Notes: generated by a model from the sequence alone, not told the origin. A DNA stretch of 64,000 bases from JBEICQ01 sp046297395 (GCA_046297395.1 JBKCNM010000089.1:1-64000), one strand, 5' to 3'. Positions 17,573 through 27,172 are shown, counted from the first letter of the stretch. Program-made: numbers and translations.

Positions 17573-20521
17573 TCACTGATTGATTCCTCCATAATTCTCC
17601 ATGTCGTCGCAATGGTAATGGCGGCGGGGATTTTTTGATGCGGGAATGGTTTTCTCCCCTTTGCTTTTGAGACTGATCATTTTTTGGATGAGTTTTTTCT
17701 TCTCCAGTTCACAGGCCGCCTGAAGTTTTTTATCCTCCTCACTGTCATACATAATGGCGCCCTCAATAAGTGTATATCTTGCTTTGGCTTTGAGGGTGAG
17801 TGGATCGTCTGTCCATAAAACAAGATCGGCATCCATTCCTTTTTGGATACTGCCCATTCGGTTGTCCAGGTGCAGGAGACGGGCGGGATTGAGGGTACAC
17901 AATTTAAGTGCCTCTTCGGGCGACAGATTGCCGTATTTTATGGATTTGGCTGCCTCCTGATTCAGTCGTCTTGCCATTTCGGGATCATCGCTGTTGATGG
18001 CAGTTGTTATGCCCATGCGGGCAAGCAGGGCTGCATTTTGCGGAATGGCTTCCATCACTTCAAATTTATAAGCCCACCAGTCGGAGAATGAGCTGGCGCC
18101 CACACCGTGATTTTTCATCTTGTCGGCAACCTTGTATCCCTCGAGAATATGGGTAAAAGTATTGACCCTAAATCCGAAAGAATCTGCCACATGCATGAGC
18201 ATGTTTATCTCGCCTTGCTGATAACTGTGGCAACTAATGAATCTTTTCTTTTCCAGGATTTCAGAAAGAGTTTCTAAACCCAGGTCTTTTCGAAAAGGTT
18301 GCACTGCATTTTTTTTGCTTTTGCCATAGGCCTTCGCCCTGCCGAAATAGTCGGTAAAAACCTGTTCTACACCCATGCGGGTTTGCGGAAATCGTTGCAT
18401 ATACCGGTCGCCCCAGTTCGCCTGTTTCACATTTTCGCCCAAGGCAAACTTGATGAAGCCCTCTGCGTTTTCAATTTTCATTTTTGCAGGCAATGCTCCC
18501 CATTTGAGTTTGATGATGCCGCTTTGCCCTCCAATTGGGTTTGCAGAACCATGAAGCAGTTGCGCGGCCGTAACGCCGCCACTAAGTTGCCTGTAAATAT
18601 TGATATCGTCCGGATTAATTACATCCCCTACCCTCACCTCTGCCGAGCTTGCATGGGTTCCCTCATTTACTCCGGAAGAGATGGCAATATGAGAATGCTC
18701 GTCAATAATCCCCGGAGTTAGATGCATGCCTTTGGCATCAATCACAGTGGCCCCTGCAGATGGAAGTGACTTACCAAGTGAAACAATTTTACCATCAGCA
18801 ATAAGTACATCTGTATCCTCCAATATGCCTGATGAAGTGTTGGTCCAAACGGTTGCATGGGTAAAAAGTAATTTCTGTGCAGGAGGATAATTTTTTCTGC
18901 CAAATGCCATGTTGGGGAAAGTCATCTCACTTACCATAGAAGCTAATTCGGTGGAGTCCGACTTCGCTTCAGGCAACAGGGAAACCCTCTGTAACTGCGC
19001 ATAGATTCTGAGGCCGGAGGTGTCGGTAAAATAACCGGTGAGATTTGTTTTTGAAGAATCAGCAAAGGAAAACAACATCGACTGAATGGAACCGCATTTG
19101 GGAAAGCTCGCAGAGAATCCCGACCACAACTGACGAATCTCTGTTTTGCATGAATCTTTTGTTGTTTTTAGAGATACCTTTCCTGCAAGCATATCAACAG
19201 AAACTTGATGGTTATTGTCTTTAAAAACCCCGGATGATGCATGGTATTTTGAGGTAGCATGCAGATAAGGTTTTCCGAGAATCCAATGAGATTCGATTGT
19301 TGCGCCTTGTTGAAAGATATTTTTATCACTGACAAAAAAACAGGCTTTCGAACCGCTTTCCAGTTTACCAATATCATTGCGCTGCAATACTTTTGCCGGC
19401 TGTGTGGTGAGGGCTTTCAGCGCTGCCTGTTCAGACAATCCGCATCGGATAGCATGGCGCAGGTTTGTAAGAAAATCATTTTTTGAAATCAAGTCGGAGG
19501 AGGTAATGCAGAAAGTGAGTCCTGCTTTTTCGAGCATCTGTAGGTTGAAAGGAGCCTGTTCCCAATGTCTCAGGTCTGCCAATTCCACGATGGAAGCATC
19601 ATATGGATTTTCCACATCGGGCATATGAGGAAACTGTACGGGAACCACCAGCTGCAATTTGCGGCGCGAGAGTTCTGCAGCCAAGGGGTATTCATTTCCG
19701 GAAGTTTTATAAATAAATTCTCTTTTAAATTCATCTGCAATTTCAGCAGCTCTCAAAATGTTGTATTTGTCGCGGCAATCGAAAATAGCGGGCATTTTTT
19801 GTTGTTTGATGAGGGCATCAAGTGACAGATTCGGCTCTATTTTTTGGCCGCCTGATGCATACCATTCAGCATCCAGCAGTGTTTGTCTGATAAGGGCAAT
19901 GGCGCCCATCAGTGAAGAGGGATACTCTTGGCCTGAAGATCCTTTTTCAAAGGAATATTGGGAGGTAATTTCTTCTCCCAGGGTGAGGGTATTTTCATTG
20001 CCATTGCCCAGTGCAACAAGTGCAGATGTACCTCTCATAATGCCATCGGGCATACACACATTTGCGATACCAAAGCCTTGTTTGCGTAGATCCTCAGCCA
20101 TCTGAGAAGAGGCTTTAAAGTGGGCGGCAGCTTTTTTTTCAGGCATTAGGGCGTCATTCCAGGCAACAATGCCGGTACGGCCTTTTTCATATTGGACTTT
20201 TTCCCGGGTTTTGGCCGGCATATCGGGCATTCCATAATGGCTGAACACATCAATAAAGGAAGGATAGATGAACTTTCCCTTCAAATCAAAAACCAGTGCG
20301 TTGGCAGGAACTGGGAGGTTTGTTCCCACCGCTTTTACAAGTCCGTTGCTCACAAGCATGGTGGCATCATGCAACACAGCATCATGTTTTGTGTAAATGG
20401 TCGCATGAGTAAAAGCATAGACCGTGTTATCGTTGAAACTTACTCCCTGGATTGGAAAAGTTGACTGTGCGAAGAGCACGCCGCGCAAAAGAAAAAACAG
20501 AAGTGTGTAGGTAATTTTCAT
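17573..20521 (-). CDS. Double amidohydrolase-domain secreted protein
   Basis: A 982-residue exported protein (signal peptide MKITYTLLFFLLRGVLFAQS) with two amidohydrolase halves. In the N-terminal half the expected DxHxH reads IDVFSHY (residues 90-96), with the first histidine lost. The C-terminal half has an intact IDEHSHIA near residues 607-613, ISCHSYQQGE, FTHILEG and INSDDPEMARRL, which are the metal and substrate elements of imidazolonepropionase/prolidase-like members. Tandem inactive-active pairs of this kind are known in Bacteroidota, with no established substrate. The start at 20521 avoids overlap with ruvB. Confidence 0.88.
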   Translation of the reverse strand: MKITYTLLFFLLRGVLFAQSTFPIQGVSFNDNTVYAFTHATIYTKHDAVLHDATMLVSNGLVKAVGTNLPVPANALVFDLKGKFIYPSFIDVFSHYGMPDMPAKTREKVQYEKGRTGIVAWNDALMPEKKAAAHFKASSQMAEDLRKQGFGIANVCMPDGIMRGTSALVALGNGNENTLTLGEEITSQYSFEKGSSGQEYPSSLMGAIALIRQTLLDAEWYASGGQKIEPNLSLDALIKQQKMPAIFDCRDKYNILRAAEIADEFKREFIYKTSGNEYPLAAELSRRKLQLVVPVQFPHMPDVENPYDASIVELADLRHWEQAPFNLQMLEKAGLTFCITSSDLISKNDFLTNLRHAIRCGLSEQAALKALTTQPAKVLQRNDIGKLESGSKACFFVSDKNIFQQGATIESHWILGKPYLHATSKYHASSGVFKDNNHQVSVDMLAGKVSLKTTKDSCKTEIRQLWSGFSASFPKCGSIQSMLFSFADSSKTNLTGYFTDTSGLRIYAQLQRVSLLPEAKSDSTELASMVSEMTFPNMAFGRKNYPPAQKLLFTHATVWTNTSSGILEDTDVLIADGKIVSLGKSLPSAGATVIDAKGMHLTPGIIDEHSHIAISSGVNEGTHASSAEVRVGDVINPDDINIYRQLSGGVTAAQLLHGSANPIGGQSGIIKLKWGALPAKMKIENAEGFIKFALGENVKQANWGDRYMQRFPQTRMGVEQVFTDYFGRAKAYGKSKKNAVQPFRKDLGLETLSEILEKKRFISCHSYQQGEINMLMHVADSFGFRVNTFTHILEGYKVADKMKNHGVGASSFSDWWAYKFEVMEAIPQNAALLARMGITTAINSDDPEMARRLNQEAAKSIKYGNLSPEEALKLCTLNPARLLHLDNRMGSIQKGMDADLVLWTDDPLTLKAKARYTLIEGAIMYDSEEDKKLQAACELEKKKLIQKMISLKSKGEKTIPASKNPRRHYHCDDMENYGGINQ

Positions 20522-20526
20522 TTTTA

Positions 20527-21552
20527 TCAGAATAACTGTCCGGAAGACTTGCCTAGATTCCATTTCCCAAGATGCTTAAAACTGAGTTCGGTGGCTTCCC
20601 TTCCTCTGGGTGTGCGCATGAGGTATCCCTCCTGAATCAAAAAGGGCTCATACACTTCTTCGATGGTATCTGCCTCTTCGCCCACGGCTGTGGCGATGGT
20701 ATTTAAACCAACCGGACCACCTTTGAATTTATCGATGATGGTAGAAAGTATTTTAATGTCCATTTCATCGAGTCCATTTTCATCCACTTGAAGGGCTTTA
20801 AGTGCTGTTTTGGAAATGGCAAAATCAATGGTACCATTTCCCTTCACCTGCGCAAAGTCACGGGTGCGTCTGAGGAGGGCATTGGCAATACGAGGTGTGC
20901 CTCTGCTTCTGCGGGCGATTTCATAAGCCGCAACCTCTTCAATCTCCACTTTTAAAATCCCTGAGGATCTTTGTATGATCGAGGTAAGCACTTGTGCATC
21001 ATAATATTCTAACCTGGAATTGATGCCAAACCTTGCCCTTAAAGGCGAAGTGAGCATGCCTGAACGAGTGGTTGCACCGACCAGGGTAAAAGGATTCAGT
21101 TTGATTTGCACACTCCGAGCATTGGGGCCGGATTCAATCATGATATCTATCCTGTAGTCCTCCATGGCAGAGTAAAGATATTCTTCAACGACTGGACTCA
21201 GGCGATGGATCTCGTCGATAAATAGAATGTCATTGGGCTCGAGGTTGGTGAGCAGACCGGCAAGATCGCCGGGCTTATCGAGCACCGGACCTGAAGTAAC
21301 TTTGATGCCAACGCCCATTTCGTTAGCAAGAATGTTGGCAAGTGTGGTTTTTCCCAAACCGGGAGGACCATGGAGTAATGTATGGTCAAGAGGTTCTGCA
21401 CGCATTTTGGCAGCCCCAACGAAAATCTCCAGGTTTTCGAGTACTTTTTGCTGACCGGCAAAATCACCGAAACTCAGCGGTCTTAATACCTTTTCGAGTT
21501 CTTTTTCAACCGGCTCCATGCCTTCGCCTTCGGCGTCGAATATTCGGCTCAT
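20527..21552 (-). CDS. ruvB: Holliday junction branch migration helicase RuvB
   Basis: AAA+ motor that drives branch migration of Holliday junctions with RuvA. At 341 residues it matches the family length. Walker A is HGPPGLGKTTL, Walker B is ILFIDEIHRL, sensor 1 is VGATTRSG, and a winged-helix C-terminus ends in TPRGREATE. The frame is open up to 21735 but the extra residues look non-coding. MSRIFDAEGEG at 21552 is the natural start. It appears to lead the run to queG, a neighbour pairing that recurs in Bacteroidota. Confidence 0.97.
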   Translation of the reverse strand: MSRIFDAEGEGMEPVEKELEKVLRPLSFGDFAGQQKVLENLEIFVGAAKMRAEPLDHTLLHGPPGLGKTTLANILANEMGVGIKVTSGPVLDKPGDLAGLLTNLEPNDILFIDEIHRLSPVVEEYLYSAMEDYRIDIMIESGPNARSVQIKLNPFTLVGATTRSGMLTSPLRARFGINSRLEYYDAQVLTSIIQRSSGILKVEIEEVAAYEIARRSRGTPRIANALLRRTRDFAQVKGNGTIDFAISKTALKALQVDENGLDEMDIKILSTIIDKFKGGPVGLNTIATAVGEEADTIEEVYEPFLIQEGYLMRTPRGREATELSFKHLGKWNLGKSSGQLF

Positions 21553-21613
21553 TTCTGCAATATTAGCCAAATAGTATGACAAGCCGAAAACCCTGGCAGG
21601 AAATGCAGGGGAA

Positions 21614-21940
21614 TTAGTTCTGCATGGCGTTAATCCTTCGCTGGAGTTTGTGCCAACTGCCACCGTTGTAAACCTCATTGTAGCCTGATGACTCCAGAAA
21701 TTTCTGGGCAGAGGCACTCCGCATCCCTGAGGCACAACAAGTAATTACCGGTCGATTTTTATTGAGCCTGTGTAAATTTTCCTCAAGTCTATGCAAGGGA
21801 ATATTGAGCGAACCCGGAATATGGCCTTCGGAGTATTCCGTATTGGTGCGGACATCAATAATTTGGGGATCTCTCAAAAAAGCATTTTCGATTTCATGCT
21901 TGGCAGAGAATCCAAGCCATTTCATAATAAAGGTTTTCAT
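21614..21940 (-). CDS. Rhodanese-like domain protein
   Basis: A single-domain rhodanese of 108 residues. The active-site loop is CCASGMRSA, with the sulfur-carrying cysteine in the usual C-x5-R loop. The upstream part (IIDVRTNTEYSEGHIPGSLNIPL) is the canonical CH2A motif. It probably moves sulfane sulfur in the cytoplasm. It lies 61 bases upstream of the ruvB start, so it may share a transcript with it. Confidence 0.93.
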   Translation of the reverse strand: MKTFIMKWLGFSAKHEIENAFLRDPQIIDVRTNTEYSEGHIPGSLNIPLHRLEENLHRLNKNRPVITCCASGMRSASAQKFLESSGYNEVYNGGSWHKLQRRINAMQN

Positions 21941-22166
21941 GTATACTTATTTATTGGGTTGTTGTAACAAATTTAACTAAATAATCATGTTGAAACACCC
22001 TGAATTTGTTAATTAACAATTTTAGTTCATATCCATTGAACACACATCAATTTCAAGAGCGCAAACAATTGTTACTTCTACACTAAGACACTGGGCAGCA
22101 TATTTTTCTAAATGAAAACCACGCTGCAACAAGGAATAAAATCAAAAAAAATATGGTTGACAATCA

Positions 22167-22740
22167 ATGGTTGATGATCACAAACCTCTTGACATAAAAA
22201 GAAAGGAATTCCATCCTTTGGCTGTCAGTGCATGGTCAATCAATAATAACCCCTTAGTTCGATATCACGATTATGGCAATATTCTTTATAGAGCTGCCGT
22301 TATAGCCTTTGGTATTTCTGAGAAAGATTTATTTTGGGCGCTAATCGGCATCAAATCTTAAAAAGTGAATTAGATGAAAGTAAGGACAACTATTCCATTA
22401 AAAGAGGCAAAAATATCTACAACCATTCTATTATTCGAAATCTGGTTCAAACACAATGCGTGATGTTTAAAAAAGAATGGGATCAGTCCTTCTTCATTCC
22501 ATACATTCTTTTTTGTTTTTACATTTTCTTTTCTTTTTGCCTTACTTAATTATACGATTATCGTGGTACTTTGATATAGATTTTTTTTCATTCATACATA
22601 GCAAAGCATTTGAGAAGTTTTTATTCTCTTATATGTGTTGCTTTTTGCGGAATGACCTTGAAGTATATTTATCTGTTGTATCCTTGTGGTTCCTGTATGT
22701 AATTTCAGACACTATTATCAAATACCGAAAATTAAAATAG
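22167..22740 (+). pseudogene. Possible decayed gene in three shifting frames
   Basis: Three overlapping plus-strand frames follow one another: 22167-22361 (includes HPLAVSAWSINNNPLVRYHD), 22334-22549 (includes SIKRGKNIYNHSIIRN) and 22477-22740 (hydrophobic, ending DTIIKYRKLK). The first two join smoothly near 22335-22360 by a one-base shift and read like ordinary protein. This could be a pseudogene with two frameshifts, or chance frames in AT-rich DNA. I recognise no family. Confidence 0.2.
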
Positions 22741-23141
22741 CTGAGAATAGCCCTTCTCATAATAGCAACTAAAAGAAATTGGCGGTCTTTTGCTCGATGA
22801 AAGATTTGTGGTAACAGAAATATTCTTTTCAGCAAAAGCATCGCGGTTAAAATCGACAGCTTCTATTGGCTGCAAACCTATTATTACTTAGACAAAATCC
22901 TTTTGTAACAATGTATAGATGAAAAAATTCTTTTCTGTGATTGATAGATAGTAAAGATCATCTCATCCTGGAACAAATAAAATAGAAGCCAAACAAGCAA
23001 TTATTGCAGATGAAATTTTGAAATATATTTTCAGGCTGTCCGAGGTACGAAAAATCGAAACAAAAACCAGGTGGAATGATGCAGCCTGGAATCGTAAAGC
23101 TTCGCCAACAGATTAGCGAAGGAAGATGATGAATAAAATTT

Positions 23142-23149
23142 TACATTTG
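23142..23149 (+). promoter_or_regulatory. Candidate -7 box of the cupredoxin gene
   Basis: TACATTTG fits TAnnTTTG and lies 20 bases before the ATG at 23170. No clear -33 TTG is seen at the expected distance. Confidence 0.4.
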
Positions 23150-23169
23150 AAAAAATTATAAAAACACAC

Positions 23170-23790
23170 ATGGCTAAAAAATTGATTTTTCTAGCGGCAT
23201 CTTTCATTTGTTTCTCTGCTTTCTCAGCTACACATACCGTATTGGTTTGGAGTGGATACATGAAGTTTGTCAACCCGGGCTGGGCAACAGATACCATCAG
23301 TATGATTCCCGGAGATACCATTCAATGGCTTCCACTCGATGCTCCTACCATGCCACACACCATCACCTCCACAACAATTCCTTCGGGTGCAGCAACTTTT
23401 GATCAAGTTTGGCAAATGCCATCTGATACTTTTTTCCGCTATATTCCCCAGATTCCGGGAATCTATCAGTATGTATGTACGCCACACATCAACATGGGCA
23501 TGACCGGTATTTTCATCGTTGAAAGCAACCCAAGCAAAACCAGGGAATCGGTGCGCAATACAGAGGCCCTGCAATTGTTTCCAAACCCTGCCACCCGGAA
23601 CATTGGTCTGGCAAGCGACAAATCACTTGCGGGTGTCGGTTATTGGGTTACGGACATACAGGGAAAAATAGTTCTTTCAGGAAGCATCGGAACCTATTTC
23701 ACCCTTATCCCCATTGAGAATCTTCCCGCAGGAACTTATTTTCTGCTTGCGGATGGAGGAAAATACCGGGAAAAAATTTTAAAACGCTAA
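23170..23790 (+). CDS. Secreted cupredoxin with T9SS sorting domain
   Basis: A 206-residue exported protein. Residues 1-20 are a signal peptide ending AFSA. The blue-copper domain has the type 1 ligands H63 (MPHTI), C103, H106 and M111 (CTPHINMGM), matching plastocyanin spacing. Residues from about 133 form a Por-type C-terminal sorting domain (LFPNPATRNI ... GTYFLLADGGKYREKIL), so it should cross the outer membrane by T9SS and be attached or released at the surface. It may carry electrons or bind copper outside the cell. It is monocistronic. Confidence 0.88.
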   Translation: MAKKLIFLAASFICFSAFSATHTVLVWSGYMKFVNPGWATDTISMIPGDTIQWLPLDAPTMPHTITSTTIPSGAATFDQVWQMPSDTFFRYIPQIPGIYQYVCTPHINMGMTGIFIVESNPSKTRESVRNTEALQLFPNPATRNIGLASDKSLAGVGYWVTDIQGKIVLSGSIGTYFTLIPIENLPAGTYFLLADGGKYREKILKR

Positions 23791-23917
23791 AGCCGCTCAT
23801 CGTCACAAAGCCTCTTATCTTCACCTTGCTGATGGATGAGGCCCTTTGCTGAATAAGCAATTTTCCTGTGCCGGGAACATTTGTATGTATGAATTATTAA
23901 TTTAGCGCCCCAAGCCT

Positions 23918-24565
23918 ATGCATACCATTCTGGCAAACCAAAACAGCGTCTTCAACAGCTTTATCGCCGAGATAAGAGACCGACGCATTCAGCAGGATTC
24001 GATGAGATTCCGCAGAAACCTCGAACGCATGGGAGAAATATTTGCGTACGAAATCAGCAAAGGCATGACCTATGCTTCACACGAAGTGACCACGCCTCTT
24101 GGCATTGCCAGTGTTGATTTGCCTCAGGAACAACCTGTGCTGGTCACCATTTTAAGGGCAGGACTACCATTGCATCAGGGTCTGTTGAACTACTTCGACA
24201 AATCCGAAAACGCATTTATCTCTGCATACCGGAAGCACCACAAAGATGGCAGTTTTGATGTACAGGTGGAATATCTCTCCAGTCCTGAACTTACAAACAA
24301 AACAGTGATTCTGAGTGATCCTATGCTTGCTACCGGAACCTCTATCCTGCTTGCCTACAAGGCATTGCTCAAGCGCGGTACGCCTTCTAAACTCCATGTT
24401 GTAACAGCCATTGGAAGCATGCAGGGCTTACAATTCATCGAAAGTCATCTTCCCTCTGATACGCACATTTGGCTGGGTGCACTCGACGAGGAATTAACGG
24501 CCCAGAGTTATATCGTTCCCGGTTTGGGTGATGCAGGTGACCTTGCCTTTGGAACAAAGATTTAA
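23918..24565 (+). CDS. upp: Uracil phosphoribosyltransferase
   Basis: A salvage enzyme of 215 residues making UMP from uracil and PRPP. The PRPP-binding loop is ILSDPMLATGTSILLAYKAL, with an upstream TILRAGLPLHQG phosphate-binding element and the uracil-binding tail VPGLGDAGDLAFG. It is followed after 5 bases by a DinB-family gene. A weak -7-like TAATTTAG lies at 23898-23905. Confidence 0.93.
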   Translation: MHTILANQNSVFNSFIAEIRDRRIQQDSMRFRRNLERMGEIFAYEISKGMTYASHEVTTPLGIASVDLPQEQPVLVTILRAGLPLHQGLLNYFDKSENAFISAYRKHHKDGSFDVQVEYLSSPELTNKTVILSDPMLATGTSILLAYKALLKRGTPSKLHVVTAIGSMQGLQFIESHLPSDTHIWLGALDEELTAQSYIVPGLGDAGDLAFGTKI

Positions 24566-24570
24566 TTGAT

Positions 24571-25092
24571 ATGAGAAAACCATTGGAATCTGAGTATCCG
24601 GAGTTTTACAAAAACTACATTCAGCGGATTCAAACTGATAACCTTTTGCAAGTACTGGAGATTCAGATTCTTGAGATGCACAGTCTTCCCGGAAATGTTC
24701 CCGAAGAAAAAGAAAATTATGCCTATGCTCCCGGCAAATGGACCATCAAAGGCGTGATTGGGCACCTCATTGATGTGGAAAGAATATTTGCCTACCGGGC
24801 ACTTCGATTTGGCAGAGGCGATACACAAACGCCTTTGGCCGGTTTTGATGATTTTGCCTATGTGACCCGGGGAAAATTTGACAATCGTACTTATCATGAC
24901 CTCGCCCATGAATTTTCACTGGCGAGAGAAGCAAACATCTGCCTATTTAAAAGTTTTTCCTCCGAAGAGTTGAACCTCATCGGTACTGCCAACAATGGCC
25001 AAATCTCCGTTCGAGCCCTCATTTATGCAATGGCAGGGCATTTCGACCATCACATGGAAGTTATTCGCGAGCGGTATCTGCAATTTGAATGA
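24571..25092 (+). CDS. DinB family protein
   Basis: A 173-residue DinB-like helical-bundle protein. Features are the metal-ligand region KWTIKGVIGHLIDVERIFAYRAL (residues 51-73), WTIKGVIGHL being typical of the family, and GHFDHHMEVIRERY at the C-terminus with the last histidine ligands. Enzymatic role unknown. It sits between upp and an ABC-F gene, overlapping the latter by four bases. It is not closely similar to the other DinB protein at 13247. Confidence 0.9.
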   Translation: MRKPLESEYPEFYKNYIQRIQTDNLLQVLEIQILEMHSLPGNVPEEKENYAYAPGKWTIKGVIGHLIDVERIFAYRALRFGRGDTQTPLAGFDDFAYVTRGKFDNRTYHDLAHEFSLAREANICLFKSFSSEELNLIGTANNGQISVRALIYAMAGHFDHHMEVIRERYLQFE

Positions 25093-26972
25093 ACCTGCTG
25101 TCTGCGGAAAAACTCGCCAAAACCTTCGGGGAAAAGCAACTCTTCTCCGACTTAAATTTGGGGCTGGCAAAAGGTGAGAAGGTAGCCTTGATTGCACCCA
25201 ATGGATCCGGGAAATCAACCCTGCTCTCCATCCTTGCCGGCATTGAAAAACCGGACCAGGGAAAAGTGGTTTACCGCAAGGACATCCGTATTGGATTTTT
25301 GCATCAGGATGCCAACATGCGCCCGGGTACCAGCATCGCCGATTATCTTTTTGAGAGCGATCTTCCGGGCTTGCCTCTCATCAGGCAATACGAGGAAATG
25401 ACAGAAAGGGTGCATACCCATCCGAACGACGAAAGTGCGAGCCTAAAGCTTATTGAACTGGCTCAGGAAATTGAGAAAGCAGATGCATGGAATATCGAAT
25501 CTACCGTAAAACAGGTGCTCGGAAAGTTGGGAATACAAAACCTTGATCAGCCTTCAGATACCCTGAGCGGTGGACAAAAGAAAAGGCTTCAATTGGCCAA
25601 ATTGCTGATTGCACAGCCGGATGTAATGATCCTGGATGAGCCAACCAATCACCTCGATCAGGAAGTGACCGAATGGCTGGAAAACTGGCTCGATAACTCA
25701 GAAATCACACTCCTGATGGTCACCCATGACAGGTATTTCCTGGATGGAATCTGTACCAAAATCATCGAACTCGACGAGGGTATTCTGTACAATTACAATG
25801 GCAATTTTGAATACTTTTTGGAGAAAAAAACAGAAAGAGAAATCTCTTCACAGGCAGCCCTTGAAAAAAATCTGAACCTCTACAGAAGAGAACTTGAGTG
25901 GGTAAGAAAAATGCCCAAAGCCAGAGGGACAAAATCCAAGTCGAGGGTGCAGGCTTTTGATGCTTTGGGTGAAAAAGTAAGACGCAAAAAAACAGAAGAT
26001 CCACTTGAGCTGAACATCAAAATGAACAGGGTGGGCGGCAAAGTATTGGAACTAAAAAAAGTGTACAAAAGCTTTGGTGATTTGCCCATTCTCCGCGGTT
26101 TCGATTATACATTCAAGACCGGCGAACGCATTGGAATTGTTGGTAAAAACGGCACCGGCAAATCAACTTTTTTAAATGTGATTCTGGGGCTTGAACCACC
26201 TGATTCGGGAAAAATAAATCCCGGAGAAACCATCGTATTCGGTTATTACACACAAACAGGACTGGTAGGAGCAGACCAAAAAAAAGTAATTGATTTGGTG
26301 AAAGAAATTGCGGATGTAATAGAAACCGCAGATGGAACAAAAGTGAGTGCATCCCGCTTTCTTCAACTCTTTCGGTTTCCACCCGAAAAACAAAATACAC
26401 TCATCGGGAAACTCAGCGGTGGAGAAAAACGCAGACTTTGTTTATTGACTGTACTGGTTAAAAATCCAAACTTTTTAATTCTGGATGAGCCCACAAACGA
26501 TTTGGATTTGCTTACCATGCTCACACTGGAAGATTTTCTGCGCCATTACAAAGGTTGCCTGTTGGTGGTTTCTCATGACCGTTACTTTCTCAATGCCATG
26601 GTAGACCATTTGTTTGTGTTCGAAGGAAATGGCAATATCAAAGACTTTCCGGGAACCTATGCTGAATACCGGGAGTGGTTGGAAAAAAACAAAAAAATCC
26701 AGATTCAGGTGCCCTCACAAAAACCGATTTCCGGCCAACCAAAAACCAACCAAAAACTCTCATTCAAGGAAAAGAGAGAACTTGATTTATTGGGTTCTGA
26801 AATAGCGCAAATGGAAGCAGAAAAAGCAGTTCTCACCCAAAAAATGTCGGAAGGCGATGCAGGGCACGAACAGATATACACTTGGGCAGAGCGACTCAGG
26901 GAAATTGAGCATCTCCTTGAGGAAAAAACCACCAAGTGGTTTGTCCTTTCAGAAAAAGAAGCACAAGGTTAA
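25089..26972 (+). CDS. ABC-F family ATPase (Uup/EttA-like)
   Basis: A soluble 627-residue protein with two ABC ATPase domains and no membrane segments. Domain 1 has Walker A APNGSGKST and signature LSGGQKKRLQLAKLL. Domain 2 has GKNGTGKST and LSGGEKRRLCLL, with Walker B ILDEPTNHLD and ILDEPTNDLD. A linker of charged residues (250-310) fits the P-site tRNA interaction motif. A C-terminal coiled-coil arm (about 560-627) resembles Uup. ABC-F proteins act on the ribosome to relieve stalling; resistance to an antibiotic is possible but not shown here. Confidence 0.93.
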   Translation: MNLLSAEKLAKTFGEKQLFSDLNLGLAKGEKVALIAPNGSGKSTLLSILAGIEKPDQGKVVYRKDIRIGFLHQDANMRPGTSIADYLFESDLPGLPLIRQYEEMTERVHTHPNDESASLKLIELAQEIEKADAWNIESTVKQVLGKLGIQNLDQPSDTLSGGQKKRLQLAKLLIAQPDVMILDEPTNHLDQEVTEWLENWLDNSEITLLMVTHDRYFLDGICTKIIELDEGILYNYNGNFEYFLEKKTEREISSQAALEKNLNLYRRELEWVRKMPKARGTKSKSRVQAFDALGEKVRRKKTEDPLELNIKMNRVGGKVLELKKVYKSFGDLPILRGFDYTFKTGERIGIVGKNGTGKSTFLNVILGLEPPDSGKINPGETIVFGYYTQTGLVGADQKKVIDLVKEIADVIETADGTKVSASRFLQLFRFPPEKQNTLIGKLSGGEKRRLCLLTVLVKNPNFLILDEPTNDLDLLTMLTLEDFLRHYKGCLLVVSHDRYFLNAMVDHLFVFEGNGNIKDFPGTYAEYREWLEKNKKIQIQVPSQKPISGQPKTNQKLSFKEKRELDLLGSEIAQMEAEKAVLTQKMSEGDAGHEQIYTWAERLREIEHLLEEKTTKWFVLSEKEAQG

Positions 26973-27172
26973 ACTGCTATCTCTTTTTAAAAAGACAATT
27001 TATTTTCTTGCGACTGATAGATTATTTAATGGAATGCATGGGAGTGTTTTCTTCACAAAAGCACTGAAGAATGAAACCGGGAATCTTTTCTGAATGCAAG
27101 AAAAATGCTGATAACTGCGAAAACATGCATCAACAAACAGAGAGAGTGATTGGTAAAAAAAGCCGAAAAAAC

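Larger units (their letters stand above)
21941..23169. other. AT-rich intergenic region with no intact gene
   Basis: About 1.2 kb without a convincing complete gene. It is clearly richer in A and T than the flanks. It holds a 14-bp imperfect tandem repeat (22153-22166 and 22167-22180, 12 of 14 identical), a possible frameshifted coding remnant (22167-22740), small hairpins at 22742-22759 and 23100-23121, and the promoter of the cupredoxin gene at its right end. I see no tRNA, inverted-repeat IS ends or CRISPR repeats. Confidence 0.6.

Noticed and set aside
22742..22759. TGAGAA/TTCTCA hairpin in the AT-rich gap
   Set aside because: A 6-bp stem with two G-C pairs and no T run; could be chance in AT-rich DNA.
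23100..23121. 6-bp hairpin (CTTCGC/GCGAAG) before the cupredoxin gene
   Set aside because: Short stem, 10-base loop and no U-tract; no evidence for a riboswitch or terminator.
26982..26995. Palindrome TCTTTTTAAAAAGA after the ABC-F gene
   Set aside because: It has no loop, so it is not a terminator, and there is no reason to assign an operator.
26973..27172. Small reading frames between the ABC-F and mannosyltransferase genes
   Set aside because: They extend into the antisense end of the mannosyltransferase gene and have no recognisable features.
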